Shown here: positions 1 through 10,640 of the stretch, piece by piece
Numbering within the stretch: position 1 is the stretch's first letter
How the letters are laid out: each line of letters starts with the position of its first letter
Source of the DNA: an uncultured PS1 clade bacterium
GTDB lineage: Bacteria > Pseudomonadota > Alphaproteobacteria > MED-G09
Assembly: GCA_902533755.1 (NCBI GenBank)
Contig: CACANC010000010.1
Location: 1 to 32,481 of the forward strand
Reading direction: 5' to 3'
Length of the DNA: 32,481 bases
Made by a program: the position numbers and the translations under genes
The notes under the pieces: generated by a model
The model's input: the letters and a program-made list of their open reading frames with translations, nothing else
Told to the model about the DNA's origin: nothing
Database searches by the model: none

Positions 1-831
1 CAAGATATTAGATACATTGTAGCAGGTTTTTTAATTTTATTTTTAATATATTTCTTATCAATATTTAACATCATTGCTTTAGAGCCTGTTTCAATAGCTA
101 AATTTTTAACCCTTTTTATTTTAATAATTTCAATTGGTTATTTTGTTTATCTTTTTTTACTTGGCAAACTAACTTTGAGTGAAAAAAAGAAAGTAACTTT
201 AATTGGTATTTTATTTATAGGGGCAGCCTTTTTTTGGTCAGGCTTTGATCAGGCAGGAAGCTCCTTTAATATTTTTGCAAAAGAGTTTACTGATAGACAA
301 ATAGGTAATTGGATTTATCCAGCGAGTTGGCTTCAGATTCTTAATCCTGCTCTAGTAGTAATTCTATCGCCTTTCATTGCATATATTTGGATATATCTTG
401 GAAAAAAATCTCTTGATCCATCCCTTCCATTTAAATTCGGTCTTGGATTAATTTTAATGTCCATAGGCTTTGTTTTTATAACTATTGGAGCCAATGTTGC
501 TCTTCAAGAAGGGTTGGCTGGTGCTGAATGGCTACTTTTAACATACTTATTTCATACATTAGGTGAATTAACATTAAGTCCTATAGGGCTATCAGCAATA
601 TCGTCACTTTCTCCCAAAAGATTTATGGGACAAATGATGGGTGTTTGGTTTTTAGCCTCTTCTTTAGGAGCAATTATTGCTGGATTAATATCCGGACAAG
701 CAACTCACTCAGGCCTTCAATCAATGCCAACTCTCTTCAGCGATATAGCAATTTTTTCGGCATCTATTGGTTTAATATTAATACTTATATCAAGGTTCCT
801 TACAAAATGGGTTTTTGGAGATAAATCATGA
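1..831 (+). CDS. POT/PTR2-family proton-coupled oligopeptide transporter, C-terminal part (5' end outside window)
   Basis: The reading frame is open from base 1, so this is the C-terminal part (about 276 residues) of a longer membrane protein; the family is usually about 450-520 residues. It contains several hydrophobic spans. The segment with SFNIFAKEFTDRQ, then WIYPASWLQILNPALVVIL, matches the start of the C-terminal half of POT peptide transporters, and FHTLGELTLSPIGLSAISSL followed by GQMMGVWFLASS is a family hallmark. POT proteins import di- and tripeptides with protons across the inner membrane. A TTG at 175 is inside the frame and is not a start, because upstream codons continue the membrane protein. 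The stop overlaps the next start as ATGA, so it is probably in one operon with the carboxylase and sulfotransferase. The family call is firm; the substrate is inferred. Confidence 0.85.
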   Translation, partial: QDIRYIVAGFLILFLIYFLSIFNIIALEPVSIAKFLTLFILIISIGYFVYLFLLGKLTLSEKKKVTLIGILFIGAAFFWSGFDQAGSSFNIFAKEFTDRQIGNWIYPASWLQILNPALVVILSPFIAYIWIYLGKKSLDPSLPFKFGLGLILMSIGFVFITIGANVALQEGLAGAEWLLLTYLFHTLGELTLSPIGLSAISSLSPKRFMGQMMGVWFLASSLGAIIAGLISGQATHSGLQSMPTLFSDIAIFSASIGLILILISRFLTKWVFGDKS

Positions 832-2375
832 GCTGGAAAAAAGAAATTGATGAACTTAAAAATAGAGAGAAACTCGCTGAAAAAATGGGTGGAAAAGAAA
901 AGCTAAAGAGGCAGAAAGATAACAATAGATTAAATGTTAGACAAAGAATTAAACTTCTTGCAGATAAAAATTCTTTCCATGAAATAGGAAAAATAGCAGG
1001 AAAGGCAGAATATGATGATAAAAGTAAATTAAAAAAATTTGTACCATCAAACTTTATACTTGGCCGAGCAAAAATTAATGGAAAAAATGTGATGGTTGGA
1101 GCAGATGATTTTACTGTAAGAGGAGGTGCTGCCGATGCTTCAATTCATCAAAAACAGGTTATGGCTGAACAGTTCGCGAACGAATATAGAATACCTCTAA
1201 TAAGGTTAATTGAAGGTACAGGAGGCGGAGGCTCTGTAAAATCTTTAGATACGGATTCAAGAACATATATTCCTGGTAATCCTGGATGGGATTGGGTAGT
1301 AAAAAATTTATCAACAATACCAGTTATCTCTCTTGCCCTTGGACCTGTTGCAGGACTTGGTGCAGCAAGAGCGGTAACCAGTCATTTTTCAATTATGGTA
1401 GAAAAAATTTCACAAATGTTTGTTGCCGGACCACCGGTTGTTAAGAGAGTTGGAGAAGATTTAACTAAAGAAGAATTAGGAGGCCATAAAATACACTCAA
1501 AAAATGGAGCTATTGATATTGTTGTAAAATCAGAAGAAGAAGCGATCGATACAGCAAAGGAAATCTTGTCTTATCTTCCTTCATCAGTTTATGAATTGCC
1601 TCCAAGAAAAAAAAACAATGATAAACCTAACCGTAAAGATGAATGGCTGATAGAAGCTATACCAAGAGACAGAAGAAAAGTTTATAACTCTCGAAAAATA
1701 ATTGAAACAATTGTTGATAATAATAGTTTTTTAGAGTTTGGAAAATACTCAGGGCAATCAGTAATTGCTGGATTAGCAAGATTTGATGGATGGCCTGTTG
1801 GCCTGCTTGCTTCAGATCCATATTTTTATGGTGGAGGGTGGACTGCAGAAGCATCAAATAAAGTAACCCGGTTTGTAGATATTGCTGAAACATTTCATCT
1901 ACCAGTTGTTCACCTAGTAGATAATCCAGGGTTTTTAATTGGCTTAGAGGCTGAAAAGCAAGCAACTATAAGACATGGTGCAAGAGCTCTAACAGCTGTT
2001 TATCAAGCTACAGTTCCTTGGTGTTCAATTATTTTAAGAAAAGTTTTTGGGGTTGCAGGCGCCGCTCATATGAATGCATCACGTGTACATTATAGATATG
2101 CTTGGCCATCGGGTGATTGGGGATCACTTCCTATGGAGGGGGGGATAGAAGCGGCTTTCAAATCAGATTTAGAAAAATCTGAAGACCCTGATAAACTTCT
2201 AAAAGAAATAGAAGAAAGAATGGAAAATGTAAGATCACCATTTAGAACAGCGGAGTCTTTTTTAGCTGAAGAAATTATCGATCCTACAAACACCAGAGAG
2301 CTTATATGTGAATTCACCAATCTAGCTGCTCCTCTAAGAAAAACAGGTAAAGTAGGTTTTGGGTTACGACCATGA
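828..2375 (+). CDS. Acyl-CoA carboxylase, carboxyltransferase (beta) subunit, PccB/MccB-like
   Basis: This 515-residue protein has the size and two-half crotonase-like fold expected of carboxyltransferase subunits of biotin-dependent acyl-CoA carboxylases (propionyl-, methylcrotonyl- or related CoA). These move CO2 from carboxybiotin to an acyl-CoA in the cytoplasm. Visible landmarks are the acyl-CoA half with a glycine-rich GTGGGGSVKSLD near residue 130 and GPVAGLGAARA at 172-182, and the biotin half with YGGGWTAEASNK near 334, DNPGFLIG at 365-372 and FGVAGAAHM at 407-415, the two oxyanion-hole regions. The start is the ATG in the ATGA overlap with the transporter; the end overlaps the sulfotransferase the same way. 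No biotin carboxylase or biotin carrier gene is in the window, so the partner lies elsewhere. The exact acyl-CoA substrate cannot be fixed from sequence. Confidence 0.88.
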   Translation: MSWKKEIDELKNREKLAEKMGGKEKLKRQKDNNRLNVRQRIKLLADKNSFHEIGKIAGKAEYDDKSKLKKFVPSNFILGRAKINGKNVMVGADDFTVRGGAADASIHQKQVMAEQFANEYRIPLIRLIEGTGGGGSVKSLDTDSRTYIPGNPGWDWVVKNLSTIPVISLALGPVAGLGAARAVTSHFSIMVEKISQMFVAGPPVVKRVGEDLTKEELGGHKIHSKNGAIDIVVKSEEEAIDTAKEILSYLPSSVYELPPRKKNNDKPNRKDEWLIEAIPRDRRKVYNSRKIIETIVDNNSFLEFGKYSGQSVIAGLARFDGWPVGLLASDPYFYGGGWTAEASNKVTRFVDIAETFHLPVVHLVDNPGFLIGLEAEKQATIRHGARALTAVYQATVPWCSIILRKVFGVAGAAHMNASRVHYRYAWPSGDWGSLPMEGGIEAAFKSDLEKSEDPDKLLKEIEERMENVRSPFRTAESFLAEEIIDPTNTRELICEFTNLAAPLRKTGKVGFGLRP

Positions 2376-3064
2376 TTATATTAATAGGTGGAATGCCCAG
2401 ATCAGGAACTACATTTTTATTTAATACCGTTAAGGAATTTTTTATTAGAAAAAATATAACTATAGCAATTCATAATATTAAAACTTCTTTCCATATGGGA
2501 AAATTTTTTAAAAATGAAAATCCAGATATGAATATAAAAGAACATATCAACATATGCCACTATCACGACTATCATCAAGTATTTCATAATGAGAAAGAAA
2601 TAAAGAATATCTATACAATCAGGGATCCCAGAGACACCTTTGTATCTTTAATGAAACTAAATAATTGGAATTTTTCTGCTACGCTATCAAAAGTTGATCA
2701 TGCCATAATGAATACAAATCACATGATTGATGTCAGCAATAAACTTTTTTTTACATATCCATATCTTATCAATAATAGGAAAGAAGCTATAACGAGAGTA
2801 TTTAAATATATTGATATAGAAATCTCTGAAGAAGAGATTAATGATCTTTATGAGTTTAGCGATATTAATCAAATGAAAAAATTAAATGAAGCCTTGTTTA
2901 AAGAAACAAATGCAAAAGATTTCTCAAATCAATTTTTTTTTCATAGCAAACATATTCAATCAGGTAAAAATGGAAGATGGAAAAATGAATTAAGTGATAA
3001 TGAAATTAATTTCCTAACCAATAGATACAAAGAATTTATAGAATTATTTAAACTTGAAACTTAA
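2372..3064 (+). CDS. PAPS-dependent sulfotransferase family protein
   Basis: A 230-residue soluble protein with the two PAPS-binding signatures of sulfotransferases. The N-terminal 5'-phosphosulfate loop is GGMPRSGTTFLFN at residues 6-18, and the 3'-phosphate motif is IYTIRDPRDTFVSLMKL near residues 80-96. The C-terminal GKNGRWKNELS also matches the family, where this segment closes over the cofactor. Such enzymes move sulfate from PAPS to a hydroxyl or amine of a small molecule, glycan or protein. At 230 residues it is at the short end of the family but shows no truncation. It is translationally coupled (ATGA) to the acyl-CoA carboxylase, which hints at a lipid or CoA-derived acceptor, though this is only context. 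The acceptor is unknown. Confidence 0.82.
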   Translation: MIILIGGMPRSGTTFLFNTVKEFFIRKNITIAIHNIKTSFHMGKFFKNENPDMNIKEHINICHYHDYHQVFHNEKEIKNIYTIRDPRDTFVSLMKLNNWNFSATLSKVDHAIMNTNHMIDVSNKLFFTYPYLINNRKEAITRVFKYIDIEISEEEINDLYEFSDINQMKKLNEALFKETNAKDFSNQFFFHSKHIQSGKNGRWKNELSDNEINFLTNRYKEFIELFKLET

Positions 3065-3110
3065 AGTTATTTAAATAAACCAGCAATTTAACAGAAAAGT
3101 TTAAGCTCAT

Positions 3111-3128
3111 TGTTGTATTTATACAACA
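3111..3128. promoter_or_regulatory. 18-bp perfect palindrome upstream of gltBD, candidate operator
   Basis: TGTTGTAT-TT-ATACAACA is a perfect inverted repeat with 8-bp arms and a 2-bp centre. It lies in the 158-base gap before gltB, just upstream of a candidate promoter. Arm length and symmetry fit a dimeric regulator site. It is not followed directly by a T-run and has few GC pairs, so a terminator for the sulfotransferase operon is less likely. The regulator is unknown. Confidence 0.45.
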
Positions 3129-3132
3129 CTAC

Positions 3133-3159
3133 TTGATTTTTTATTAATTCTGTTATAAA
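3133..3159 (+). promoter_or_regulatory. Candidate sigma-70 promoter for gltBD
   Basis: TTGATT at 3133-3138 (4 of 6 to the -35 consensus) and TATAAA at 3154-3159 (5 of 6 to -10) are separated by 15 bases, slightly short. The region is AT-rich, so chance matches are common. The position directly after the palindrome and about 60 bases before gltB supports it. Confidence 0.35.
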
Positions 3160-3222
3160 ACATCACTCTTACTACTAACAAATAACAATAATTAATTAAC
3201 AGAGGTGGGAAGCGTAATTTTT

Positions 3223-6200
3223 ATGGACGCTGGACTTATGACTAAAAATAATATCATAAAAGACAATATAGGTTTTCCTACAAATCAGGGTCTGTATGAC
3301 TCGAATAAAGAACATGATTCTTGTGGAGTAGGATTAATTGCAGATACAAATAATCAGGCCTCACATGACATAGTTAAAAAAGGTTTAGCAATGCTATGTA
3401 ACCTTGAACATCGAGGTGCAGTTGGAGCTGATCCGAAGGCAGGAGATGGTTCAGGCATCTTAATTCAAATTCCACATAACTTTTTTGTCGAAAAAGTTAA
3501 TGATATTAATCTTCCAGAAAAAAATAATTATGGAGTTGGAGTTTTTTTTATTAAGAAAAATGAGCAGATAAAAAAAACTATTTTCAAAATCGTTGAAAAA
3601 AAATGTGAAGAAGAAAATATCTCTATTCTTGGTTGGCGAGAATGCCCAACATATGGTGAAGAATTAGGTTGGTCTGTAAAACCAACAATACCATATGTCT
3701 ATCATCTGTTTGTTGAAAAACCTAAAAATATAGATGATCAAGATGATTGGGAAAGAAAAATTTATATTTTAAGACAGTGCATAGATAATGCTGTGGCTAA
3801 ATTAGGTGATGAGTTTTATGATCAATTTTATATTCCTTCTTTTTCTTCAAGAACAATTCTTTATAAGGGAATGGTCCTCTCGGATCAGGTAGGTACTGTT
3901 GGTAATCAATTAGGTTTTTTTGAAGACTTGTCTGACCCACTTATTGAATCTTCTTTTGCTCTTATTCATCAAAGGTTTTCTACAAATACTTTTCCTACAT
4001 GGAGCTTAGCACAACCATTTCGAATGCTTTGTCATAATGGTGAAATAAATACTGTTAGAGGAAATATTAACTGGATGAATGCTAGGCATAGCATTTTAAA
4101 ATCAGATAAATTTAAAGAAGATATTGATAAAATTTGGCCAATTATTAAAGAAGGTCAATCAGACAGCGCGTCATTTGATAACGCTCTTGAATTGCTGGTT
4201 CATGGCGGTTATTCAATTGCTGAAGCAATGCTTATAATGATACCTGAAGCCTGGCAAAATAATAATTTACTCGATGATAAATTAAAAAGTTTTTATGAAT
4301 ACCATGCCCCACTAATGGAGCCATGGGACGGTCCAGCAAATATAGCATTTACAGATGGTAAGCAGATAGGTGCTCTTCTTGATAGAAATGGACTTAGGCC
4401 AGCAAGATATCTTTTAACTAATGATGATAAACTTATTTTCGCATCAGAAATGGGTCTTATACCCGTTGATGAAAGTACAATAATTTCAAAGTGGCGATTA
4501 CAACCGGGAAAGATGCTTCTTATTGATCTTGAAAAAAAATCAATTGTGAGTGATCAAGAAATTAAGAAGGAAATTTCTGAGAAGAGTGACTGGAAAAAAC
4601 TTGTCCAGCTTAGTCAAGTCAATATTGAAAATATTCCAGAAACTGAAAAGAAAAATAGAATAGACAATGATTTACCGCAAATGAAACTTCTTCAGGCATT
4701 TGGATATACACAAGAAGATGAAGGGTTTTTGATGAATCCAATGGCTCATACTGCGATGGAAGCTATTGGTTCCATGGGAACCGATACCCCTGTTTCTGCA
4801 TTATCAAGAAAATCAAAATTACTTTATACTTATTTCAAACAAAACTTTGCTCAAGTTACTAATCCCCCAATTGATCCGATCAGAGAAGAAATAGTTATGT
4901 CACTATTTAATTACATAGGTAAAAGAGGAAACATATTAGATTTAGATTCGAACGACCCATCAACCTGCATCAAAGTAAAGCAGCCAATTTTAAAAGAAAA
5001 AGAAATCAAAAAAATAATAGATTTTAGTAAAAATAATCCGAAAGCATTTAAAGTTGATGAATTAGATATTACTTTTAATAAGTTAGAAAAAAGAGAAACT
5101 TTAAGTAAAAAAATTGAAGAAATATGTCTTGCCTCTGAACAAAGTGTAAATAAAGGATCTAATATTATTATTTTAACTGATAAAAATATTTCTAAAAAGG
5201 ATATAGCTTTACCTGCTTTACTTGTTACATCAGCTGTCCACCACCATCTGATTCGTAAAGGTTTGAGAACATCTGTTGGGCTAGTTATTGAGACTGCTGA
5301 AGCGAGAGAAATTCATCATTTTTGTTGCTTAGCAGGTTATGGTGCTGACGCCATAAGTCCTTGGTTAGCTCTAAGAAGAGCCGTAGAGCTCGCCCCAGAA
5401 CTTGGTGAAAAAGCTCTAGATAATTTTATTAAAGCAAGTGGTAAGGGCATGCTCAAAGTTATGTCAAAAATGGGAATCTCAACATATCAATCATATTGTG
5501 GCGCACAAATTTTCGATGCGATTGGTTTATCTTCGAAGCTTATAGATAAATATTTTTTAGGTACTTCCTCTAAGGTTGAAGGAATTAATGTAGATGAAAT
5601 TGAATTAGAAACTATTAATAGACACAATAAAGCTTTTGAAAATATTCCGGCTATGGAGAATATGCTGGATGTAGGAGGAGAATACGCATTAAGGTTAAGA
5701 GGTGAAGAACATGTCTGGAATAGTGATACAGTTAGAGATCTTCAACATGCTGTTCGCTCAGATAGTTTTTCTACATATGAAAATTACGCTAAACAAATAA
5801 ATGAACAAGATAAAAAATTAATGACTCTAAGGGGTTTATTTCAATTTAAAGATCCAGAACTCTATGGAAGATCAAAAATAAATATAGATGAGGTTGAAAG
5901 CGCAAAAGAAATTGTTAAAAGATTTGCTACTGGCGCAATGTCTTACGGCTCAATCAGTAGGGAGGCACACACAAATTTAGCAATTGCAATGAATAGAATA
6001 GGCGGTAAGTCTAATACTGGTGAAGGCGGTGAAGAAGTTGATCGTTTTAAACCACTTGAAAATGGAGACTCAATGCGATCAGCTATTAAACAAGTTGCTT
6101 CCGGTCGTTTTGGGGTTACTGCAGAATATCTATCAAACTCTGATATGATTCAAATTAAAATGGCACAAGGCGCTAAGCCGGGAGAGGGAGGTCAACTGCC

Positions 6201-7866
6201 AGGACATAAGGTAGATGAAACAATTGCAAAAGTAAGATACTCAACGCCTGGTGTAGGCTTAATATCTCCACCACCTCATCATGATATATATTCAATAGAA
6301 GATTTAGCACAATTAATATATGACCTTAAAAATGCAAATCCATCTGCAGCTATCTCAGTTAAGTTAGTTTCTGAAGTGGGGGTAGGCACAGTTGCTGCAG
6401 GAGTATCAAAAGCTAAAGCTGATCATGTGACTATTTCTGGATTTGAAGGTGGAACCGGGGCAAGTCCTCTAACATCAATTAAACACGCGGGTAGTCCTTG
6501 GGAAATTGGTCTTGCAGAAACTCATCAAACTCTTGTATTGAACGGATTAAGATCAAGAATAGCTGTCCAGGTAGACGGAGGTCTTCGTACAGGTAGAGAT
6601 GTAGTTATTGGCGCTTTATTAGGTGCTGATGAATTTGGTTTTTCAACCGCTCCACTTATTGCCTCAGGTTGCATAATGATGAGAAAATGTCATTTAAATA
6701 CATGCCCTGTAGGTATTGCAACTCAAGATAAAGAATTAAGAAAGCTTTTTAATGGGCAACCTGAACATGTGGTAAATTATTTTTTCTTTGTTGCTGAAGA
6801 AGTAAGAAAAATTATGGCAGATTTAGGTTTTGCAAATTTTAATGAAATGATTGGTGAAACAGATGTTTTGGATACTAATTATGCTATAGATCATTGGAAA
6901 GCTGAGGGACTCAACTTTGAAAAATTATTTTATAAACCAGAAAGCTGGGAAGGTGAGGACAGCTTTAATAGTAAAAACCAAGAACACGATATTTTTGAGA
7001 TTCTTGATAGAACTTTCATTGATGAGTCAAAATCAGCTATTGAAAACAAGCTACCAGTAAAAATAACTTCTGAAATAAATAATACAGATAGATCTGCAGG
7101 AACAATGCTATCACATATGGTTGCTAAAAAATATGGACACAATGGTTTACCTGATGACACCATTAATATTAAATTAAAAGGAACTGCAGGACAGAGTTTT
7201 GGAGCTTTTTTAGCAAAAGGCGTAACATTAGACCTGGAAGGCGAAGGGAACGATTATGTTGCTAAAGGAATTTCTGGAGGCAGAATAACCATTAGACCTC
7301 CTGCAGAATCATTAATTGTACCTGAGAAAAGTATGATAGTAGGCAACACAGTTCTTTACGGTGCTATAGAAGGTGAATGCTATTTTAGAGGAATAGCTGG
7401 AGAAAGATTTGCTGTAAGAAATTCTGGTGCCACGGCAATTGTTGAGGGAGCGGGCGATCATTGTTGTGAGTATATGACAGGTGGAATAGTGATTGTACTA
7501 GGGGAAGTTGGTCGAAACTTTGGAGCAGGTATGTCTGGAGGTATTGCTTATGTTCTCGATAATAATGATACTCTTAAAGACCTATATAACCCTCAAATGG
7601 TTGAATTAGAGTCAATATCAGAAAATAAAAATCATAACCAAGATAAATTCTTAGATAATCACCTTTTCAATGATGCAGCGAGATTACAGAAATTAATTAT
7701 GAATCATTTGCACTACACTAATAGCAATATTGCTGAAGAAATAATTAGTAATTTTTCAGACTTTTTAACTAAATTCAAAAAAGTAATGCCGATTGAGTAT
7801 AAAAAAGTTCTACAAGAGAACCTCAAAAAAGATCAAATTGAAAATAAACTAGCCAAATTAGGATAA
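3223..7866 (+). CDS. gltB: Glutamate synthase (NADPH) large subunit
   Basis: With GltD this makes two glutamates from glutamine and 2-oxoglutarate (GOGAT) for ammonia assimilation in the cytoplasm. From the ATG at 3223 it has 1547 residues, normal for bacterial GltB. Order of parts: a short propeptide; a class-II glutamine amidotransferase domain starting at the nucleophile Cys34 in HDSCGVG; a central domain; the FMN/2-oxoglutarate synthase domain from about residue 820, with [13 protein letters not shown] near 904; the 3Fe-4S cysteines C1150, C1156 and C1161 in [15 protein letters not shown]; and a C-terminal GXGXG beta-helix with many glycine repeats (about 1260-1480). In the family the residues before the Cys are removed on maturation. 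I prefer ATG 3223 because the purine-rich AGAGGTGGGAAG lies upstream of it; GTG 3205 and ATG 3238 are alternatives that alter only the propeptide. gltD follows 5 bases later. Confidence 0.97.
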   Translation: MDAGLMTKNNIIKDNIGFPTNQGLYDSNKEHDSCGVGLIADTNNQASHDIVKKGLAMLCNLEHRGAVGADPKAGDGSGILIQIPHNFFVEKVNDINLPEKNNYGVGVFFIKKNEQIKKTIFKIVEKKCEEENISILGWRECPTYGEELGWSVKPTIPYVYHLFVEKPKNIDDQDDWERKIYILRQCIDNAVAKLGDEFYDQFYIPSFSSRTILYKGMVLSDQVGTVGNQLGFFEDLSDPLIESSFALIHQRFSTNTFPTWSLAQPFRMLCHNGEINTVRGNINWMNARHSILKSDKFKEDIDKIWPIIKEGQSDSASFDNALELLVHGGYSIAEAMLIMIPEAWQNNNLLDDKLKSFYEYHAPLMEPWDGPANIAFTDGKQIGALLDRNGLRPARYLLTNDDKLIFASEMGLIPVDESTIISKWRLQPGKMLLIDLEKKSIVSDQEIKKEISEKSDWKKLVQLSQVNIENIPETEKKNRIDNDLPQMKLLQAFGYTQEDEGFLMNPMAHTAMEAIGSMGTDTPVSALSRKSKLLYTYFKQNFAQVTNPPIDPIREEIVMSLFNYIGKRGNILDLDSNDPSTCIKVKQPILKEKEIKKIIDFSKNNPKAFKVDELDITFNKLEKRETLSKKIEEICLASEQSVNKGSNIIILTDKNISKKDIALPALLVTSAVHHHLIRKGLRTSVGLVIETAEAREIHHFCCLAGYGADAISPWLALRRAVELAPELGEKALDNFIKASGKGMLKVMSKMGISTYQSYCGAQIFDAIGLSSKLIDKYFLGTSSKVEGINVDEIELETINRHNKAFENIPAMENMLDVGGEYALRLRGEEHVWNSDTVRDLQHAVRSDSFSTYENYAKQINEQDKKLMTLRGLFQFKDPELYGRSKINIDEVESAKEIVKRFATGAMSYGSISREAHTNLAIAMNRIGGKSNTGEGGEEVDRFKPLENGDSMRSAIKQVASGRFGVTAEYLSNSDMIQIKMAQGAKPGEGGQLPGHKVDETIAKVRYSTPGVGLISPPPHHDIYSIEDLAQLIYDLKNANPSAAISVKLVSEVGVGTVAAGVSKAKADHVTISGFEGGTGASPLTSIKHAGSPWEIGLAETHQTLVLNGLRSRIAVQVDGGLRTGRDVVIGALLGADEFGFSTAPLIASGCIMMRKCHLNTCPVGIATQDKELRKLFNGQPEHVVNYFFFVAEEVRKIMADLGFANFNEMIGETDVLDTNYAIDHWKAEGLNFEKLFYKPESWEGEDSFNSKNQEHDIFEILDRTFIDESKSAIENKLPVKITSEINNTDRSAGTMLSHMVAKKYGHNGLPDDTINIKLKGTAGQSFGAFLAKGVTLDLEGEGNDYVAKGISGGRITIRPPAESLIVPEKSMIVGNTVLYGAIEGECYFRGIAGERFAVRNSGATAIVEGAGDHCCEYMTGGIVIVLGEVGRNFGAGMSGGIAYVLDNNDTLKDLYNPQMVELESISENKNHNQDKFLDNHLFNDAARLQKLIMNHLHYTNSNIAEEIISNFSDFLTKFKKVMPIEYKKVLQENLKKDQIENKLAKLG

Positions 7867-7871
7867 GTATT

Positions 7872-9290
7872 ATGGGTAAAGTTACAGGTTTTATGGAAAT
7901 AAGAAAAAAAGAAAGAAAATATCTCGATATAGATTCTCGAGTTACAAATTATAATGAATTTGTTGTTCCATTAACTGAAAATGAAACTAAAAATCAAGCA
8001 GCAAGATGTATGGATTGTGGTGTACCTTATTGTCATTCTGGTTGTCCGGTTAATAATCAAATACCAGACTGGAATGATCTTGTTTATACAGAAAAATGGA
8101 GAGAAGCTCTTGATAATCTTCATTCAACAAATAATTTTCCTGAATTCACAGGCAGAATATGCCCTGCTCCGTGTGAAGCTGCATGTACATTAAATCTTTA
8201 TGAAGAGTCTGTTTCTATCAAAACGATAGAATGTTCGATAATTGATAAAGGTTATAAAAATGGTTGGATTGTTCCTGTTATTCCAGAAAAAAAGATAGAT
8301 AAAACTATAGCTATTATAGGATCTGGTCCAGCTGGTATGGCCTGCGCACAACAACTAGCTAGAGCTGGTTATAGCGTAACTGTATTTGAAAAAAACGAAA
8401 AAATTGGTGGACTTCTTAGATATGGAATACCTGATTTTAAAATGGAAAAACATTTCATTGATAAAAGAGAAGATCAAATGTCAAAAGAAGGAGTTAGTTT
8501 CAAAACTGGAATAAATGTTGGAAAGGATATTAGTGTTGATGAAATAAAAAATCAGTATGATGCCGTAGTGCTAACGGGTGGCTCTGAACATCCAAGAGAT
8601 TTACCAATTGAAGGCAGAGAGTTAGATGGCGTTCATTTTGCTATGGATTTTCTTCCTCAGCAAAACCGAAGGGTATCAAACGAAACTATTAGTTTTACAA
8701 AAGAACTATCAGCTAAGGATAAAGATGTGATTGTTATCGGAGGTGGTGACACTGGTTCCGATTGTATAGGCACATCAATAAGACAGGGTGCAAAGTCAGT
8801 AACGCAATTAGAAATTATGCCTATTCCTCCAGAAGAAGAAGATAAAGGTTTAACTTGGCCAAACTGGCCCTTAAAGCTAAGAACTTCATCAAGCCAAGAG
8901 GAAGGAGCAATTAGAGATTTTTCTGTTTTGACAGAATCAATTGAAGGTGAAAATGGTGTTGTAAAGGCAATTAATTGTGTAAAGGTTAATGATAAAATGA
9001 AACCAATAAAAAATAGTAATTTTAAATTAAAGGCTGATCTAGTTTTATTGGCAATGGGATTTATACATCCAGCACATAAAGGAATGATTGAAGAACTTGG
9101 CGTTGAAAAAGATTCAAGAGGTAATGTCCTTGCAAATACATCAGATTATAAAACTAGTATTGATAATGTTTTCTCTGCAGGTGATATGAGAAGAGGACAA
9201 TCACTAGTTGTTTGGGCAATTCGTGAAGGTCGCCAATGCGCAAGCTCAGTTGATCTATTTTTATCAGGGGAAAGAAACTTACCCTTCTAA
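7872..9290 (+). CDS. gltD: Glutamate synthase (NADPH) small subunit
   Basis: A 472-residue FAD/iron-sulfur flavoprotein that oxidises NADPH and passes electrons to GltB. The N-terminal cysteines for the 4Fe-4S centres are visible: C46, C49, C54 and C58 in [13 protein letters not shown], and C97, C101 and C105 in CPAPCEAAC. The FAD-binding loop GSGPAGM is at 150-156 and the NADPH-binding loop GGGDTGSD at 290-297. Length is normal for GltD. AGGA at the end of gltB lies 8 bases before the ATG, so the two genes are coupled in one operon and expected to be made together. The stop codon region overlaps by 4 bases the end of the convergent VWA gene on the other strand, leaving no room for an ordinary intergenic terminator. 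Confidence 0.96.
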   Translation: MGKVTGFMEIRKKERKYLDIDSRVTNYNEFVVPLTENETKNQAARCMDCGVPYCHSGCPVNNQIPDWNDLVYTEKWREALDNLHSTNNFPEFTGRICPAPCEAACTLNLYEESVSIKTIECSIIDKGYKNGWIVPVIPEKKIDKTIAIIGSGPAGMACAQQLARAGYSVTVFEKNEKIGGLLRYGIPDFKMEKHFIDKREDQMSKEGVSFKTGINVGKDISVDEIKNQYDAVVLTGGSEHPRDLPIEGRELDGVHFAMDFLPQQNRRVSNETISFTKELSAKDKDVIVIGGGDTGSDCIGTSIRQGAKSVTQLEIMPIPPEEEDKGLTWPNWPLKLRTSSSQEEGAIRDFSVLTESIEGENGVVKAINCVKVNDKMKPIKNSNFKLKADLVLLAMGFIHPAHKGMIEELGVEKDSRGNVLANTSDYKTSIDNVFSAGDMRRGQSLVVWAIREGRQCASSVDLFLSGERNLPF

Positions 9291-10630
9291 AATGAATACC
9301 TTAAAAGATCTTCCACAACCTTTTCAAGATCACTTAAGGAACTGCATGCTTTTGCTTTATGGCAATATGGTGCATATCTATTCATCTCAGAGTCACCAGT
9401 TCCCCATAAAGTTTTCGGTTCTGGATTTAGAAAAATAATTCTTTTTGATTTTTCATGTAATGATTTTAAAATATCTGTCCTTGGATCACCAAAATTTGAT
9501 CGCCCATCACCTAAAATAATTAATGTCGTTTTTCTATCAATATCATTTTCAATAAAACCTTCTAAATCACTTAATGATTGGCCATAATCAGTTGAACCTC
9601 CGCCATGTAAGATTAAGGTTTCTGCTGCTGCACCTTCTATATCCTTTGCACCAAAAAGGTCAGTTACTTCTCCAGCTTGATTAGAAAAAGCAAAAGAACG
9701 AATATTGGGCAAAACTTCAGATAAACTATATAAGAACATTAAAAAAAATCTTGCAACATTTGCTACTGATCCAGATACATCACAAAGGGCAATCACTTTT
9801 GGACGATCAACTTTTTTTCTTTTCCATAAAGTTTTAAAAAGTAATCCTTCATATTGTTGATTTACTCTTAATGTTGAACGAATATCCAAAACACCTCTAT
9901 TTGCTTTTCTTTTTTTTCTCGAATGTAATGCAATTAAACGCTTCGCCATCTTCCTTACAATACCAGTCATTAATACAAAATCAGACTTATCCACCTGACT
10001 TAATCTAACTTGGGAAAGAGCATCCTCTCTTATTTGTTTTCCAGACTCAGATGTTCTTAACTTGAGTTGATGTTCGACATAATCTCTGATCTCAAGACGA
10101 ATGCGTTCCCTTACCTCTTTTAAATCCTCTTCTCTGTTATGTTTGCCTTCTTTTGAGGCTTGGAAAATATCATTATTGAGTTTTTCAAGACCCATAGACT
10201 CAAGTATTTTTCTTGTAAACATTCCTGTTTGTGTAAAAAGTTTAATATCCTTTAAACCTACTTCGCTAGCAGCATTTGCTAAAGAAGTCATTAAGGCAGT
10301 TTTATCTGAAGTTTTAAATAAAGATTCCAAATCATTATTAGACTGAGATTCATGAATTTCATCAAAAATAGTTTTTTCATCAATCTCTTCTTCCGATGGA
10401 TTATCAATATTCATAAAATCTTCTTTGAAAAAATTATCAAAACAGTCAGCAAAAATTTCTTTCTCCCGCATGCTCTTAGCAAGCGATTGAGATAAGCTTT
10501 GCTTTAATAAATTTTTATCTTCAAGGCCAATAAGTGAAGACGCTTTCATGGCATCAATAGTTTCTGAAGAAGATACCCTTACATCTGATAATCTTAAAAC
10601 CTTAATAAAATCTCTTAAAAAATCGACCAT
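9287..10630 (-). CDS. CoxE-like von Willebrand factor A domain protein, MoxR partner
   Basis: A 447-residue soluble protein. The N-terminal part is helical and charged; the C-terminal ~170 residues are a VWA domain with a complete metal-ion-dependent adhesion site: D284-x-S286-x-S288 in DVSGS, T347 in GGGSTDYG and D375 in LGDGRSN. The arrangement, with [20 protein letters not shown] before the VWA, resembles CoxE-type proteins that work with MoxR AAA+ ATPases. The moxR-like gene lies 10 bases upstream in the same operon. In studied cases such pairs remodel or activate metalloenzymes or other complexes (for example CoxD/CoxE in CO dehydrogenase maturation). No obvious client enzyme is adjacent here, so the target is unknown. 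There is no signal peptide, so it is expected in the cytoplasm. Confidence 0.85.
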   Translation of the reverse strand: MVDFLRDFIKVLRLSDVRVSSSETIDAMKASSLIGLEDKNLLKQSLSQSLAKSMREKEIFADCFDNFFKEDFMNIDNPSEEEIDEKTIFDEIHESQSNNDLESLFKTSDKTALMTSLANAASEVGLKDIKLFTQTGMFTRKILESMGLEKLNNDIFQASKEGKHNREEDLKEVRERIRLEIRDYVEHQLKLRTSESGKQIREDALSQVRLSQVDKSDFVLMTGIVRKMAKRLIALHSRKKRKANRGVLDIRSTLRVNQQYEGLLFKTLWKRKKVDRPKVIALCDVSGSVANVARFFLMFLYSLSEVLPNIRSFAFSNQAGEVTDLFGAKDIEGAAAETLILHGGGSTDYGQSLSDLEGFIENDIDRKTTLIILGDGRSNFGDPRTDILKSLHEKSKRIIFLNPEPKTLWGTGDSEMNRYAPYCHKAKACSSLSDLEKVVEDLLRYSF

Positions 10631-10640
10631 GCTTTATTCT

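Noticed and set aside
175-831. A shorter complete gene starting at TTG 175
   Set aside because: The same frame is open from base 1 and the upstream codons encode hydrophobic spans of the POT transporter, so the gene is 5'-truncated by the window edge.
1657-2320. Minus-strand open frames within the acyl-CoA carboxylase gene
   Set aside because: They lie antisense to a strongly recognisable gene, have no recognisable domain and no supporting ribosome-binding site.
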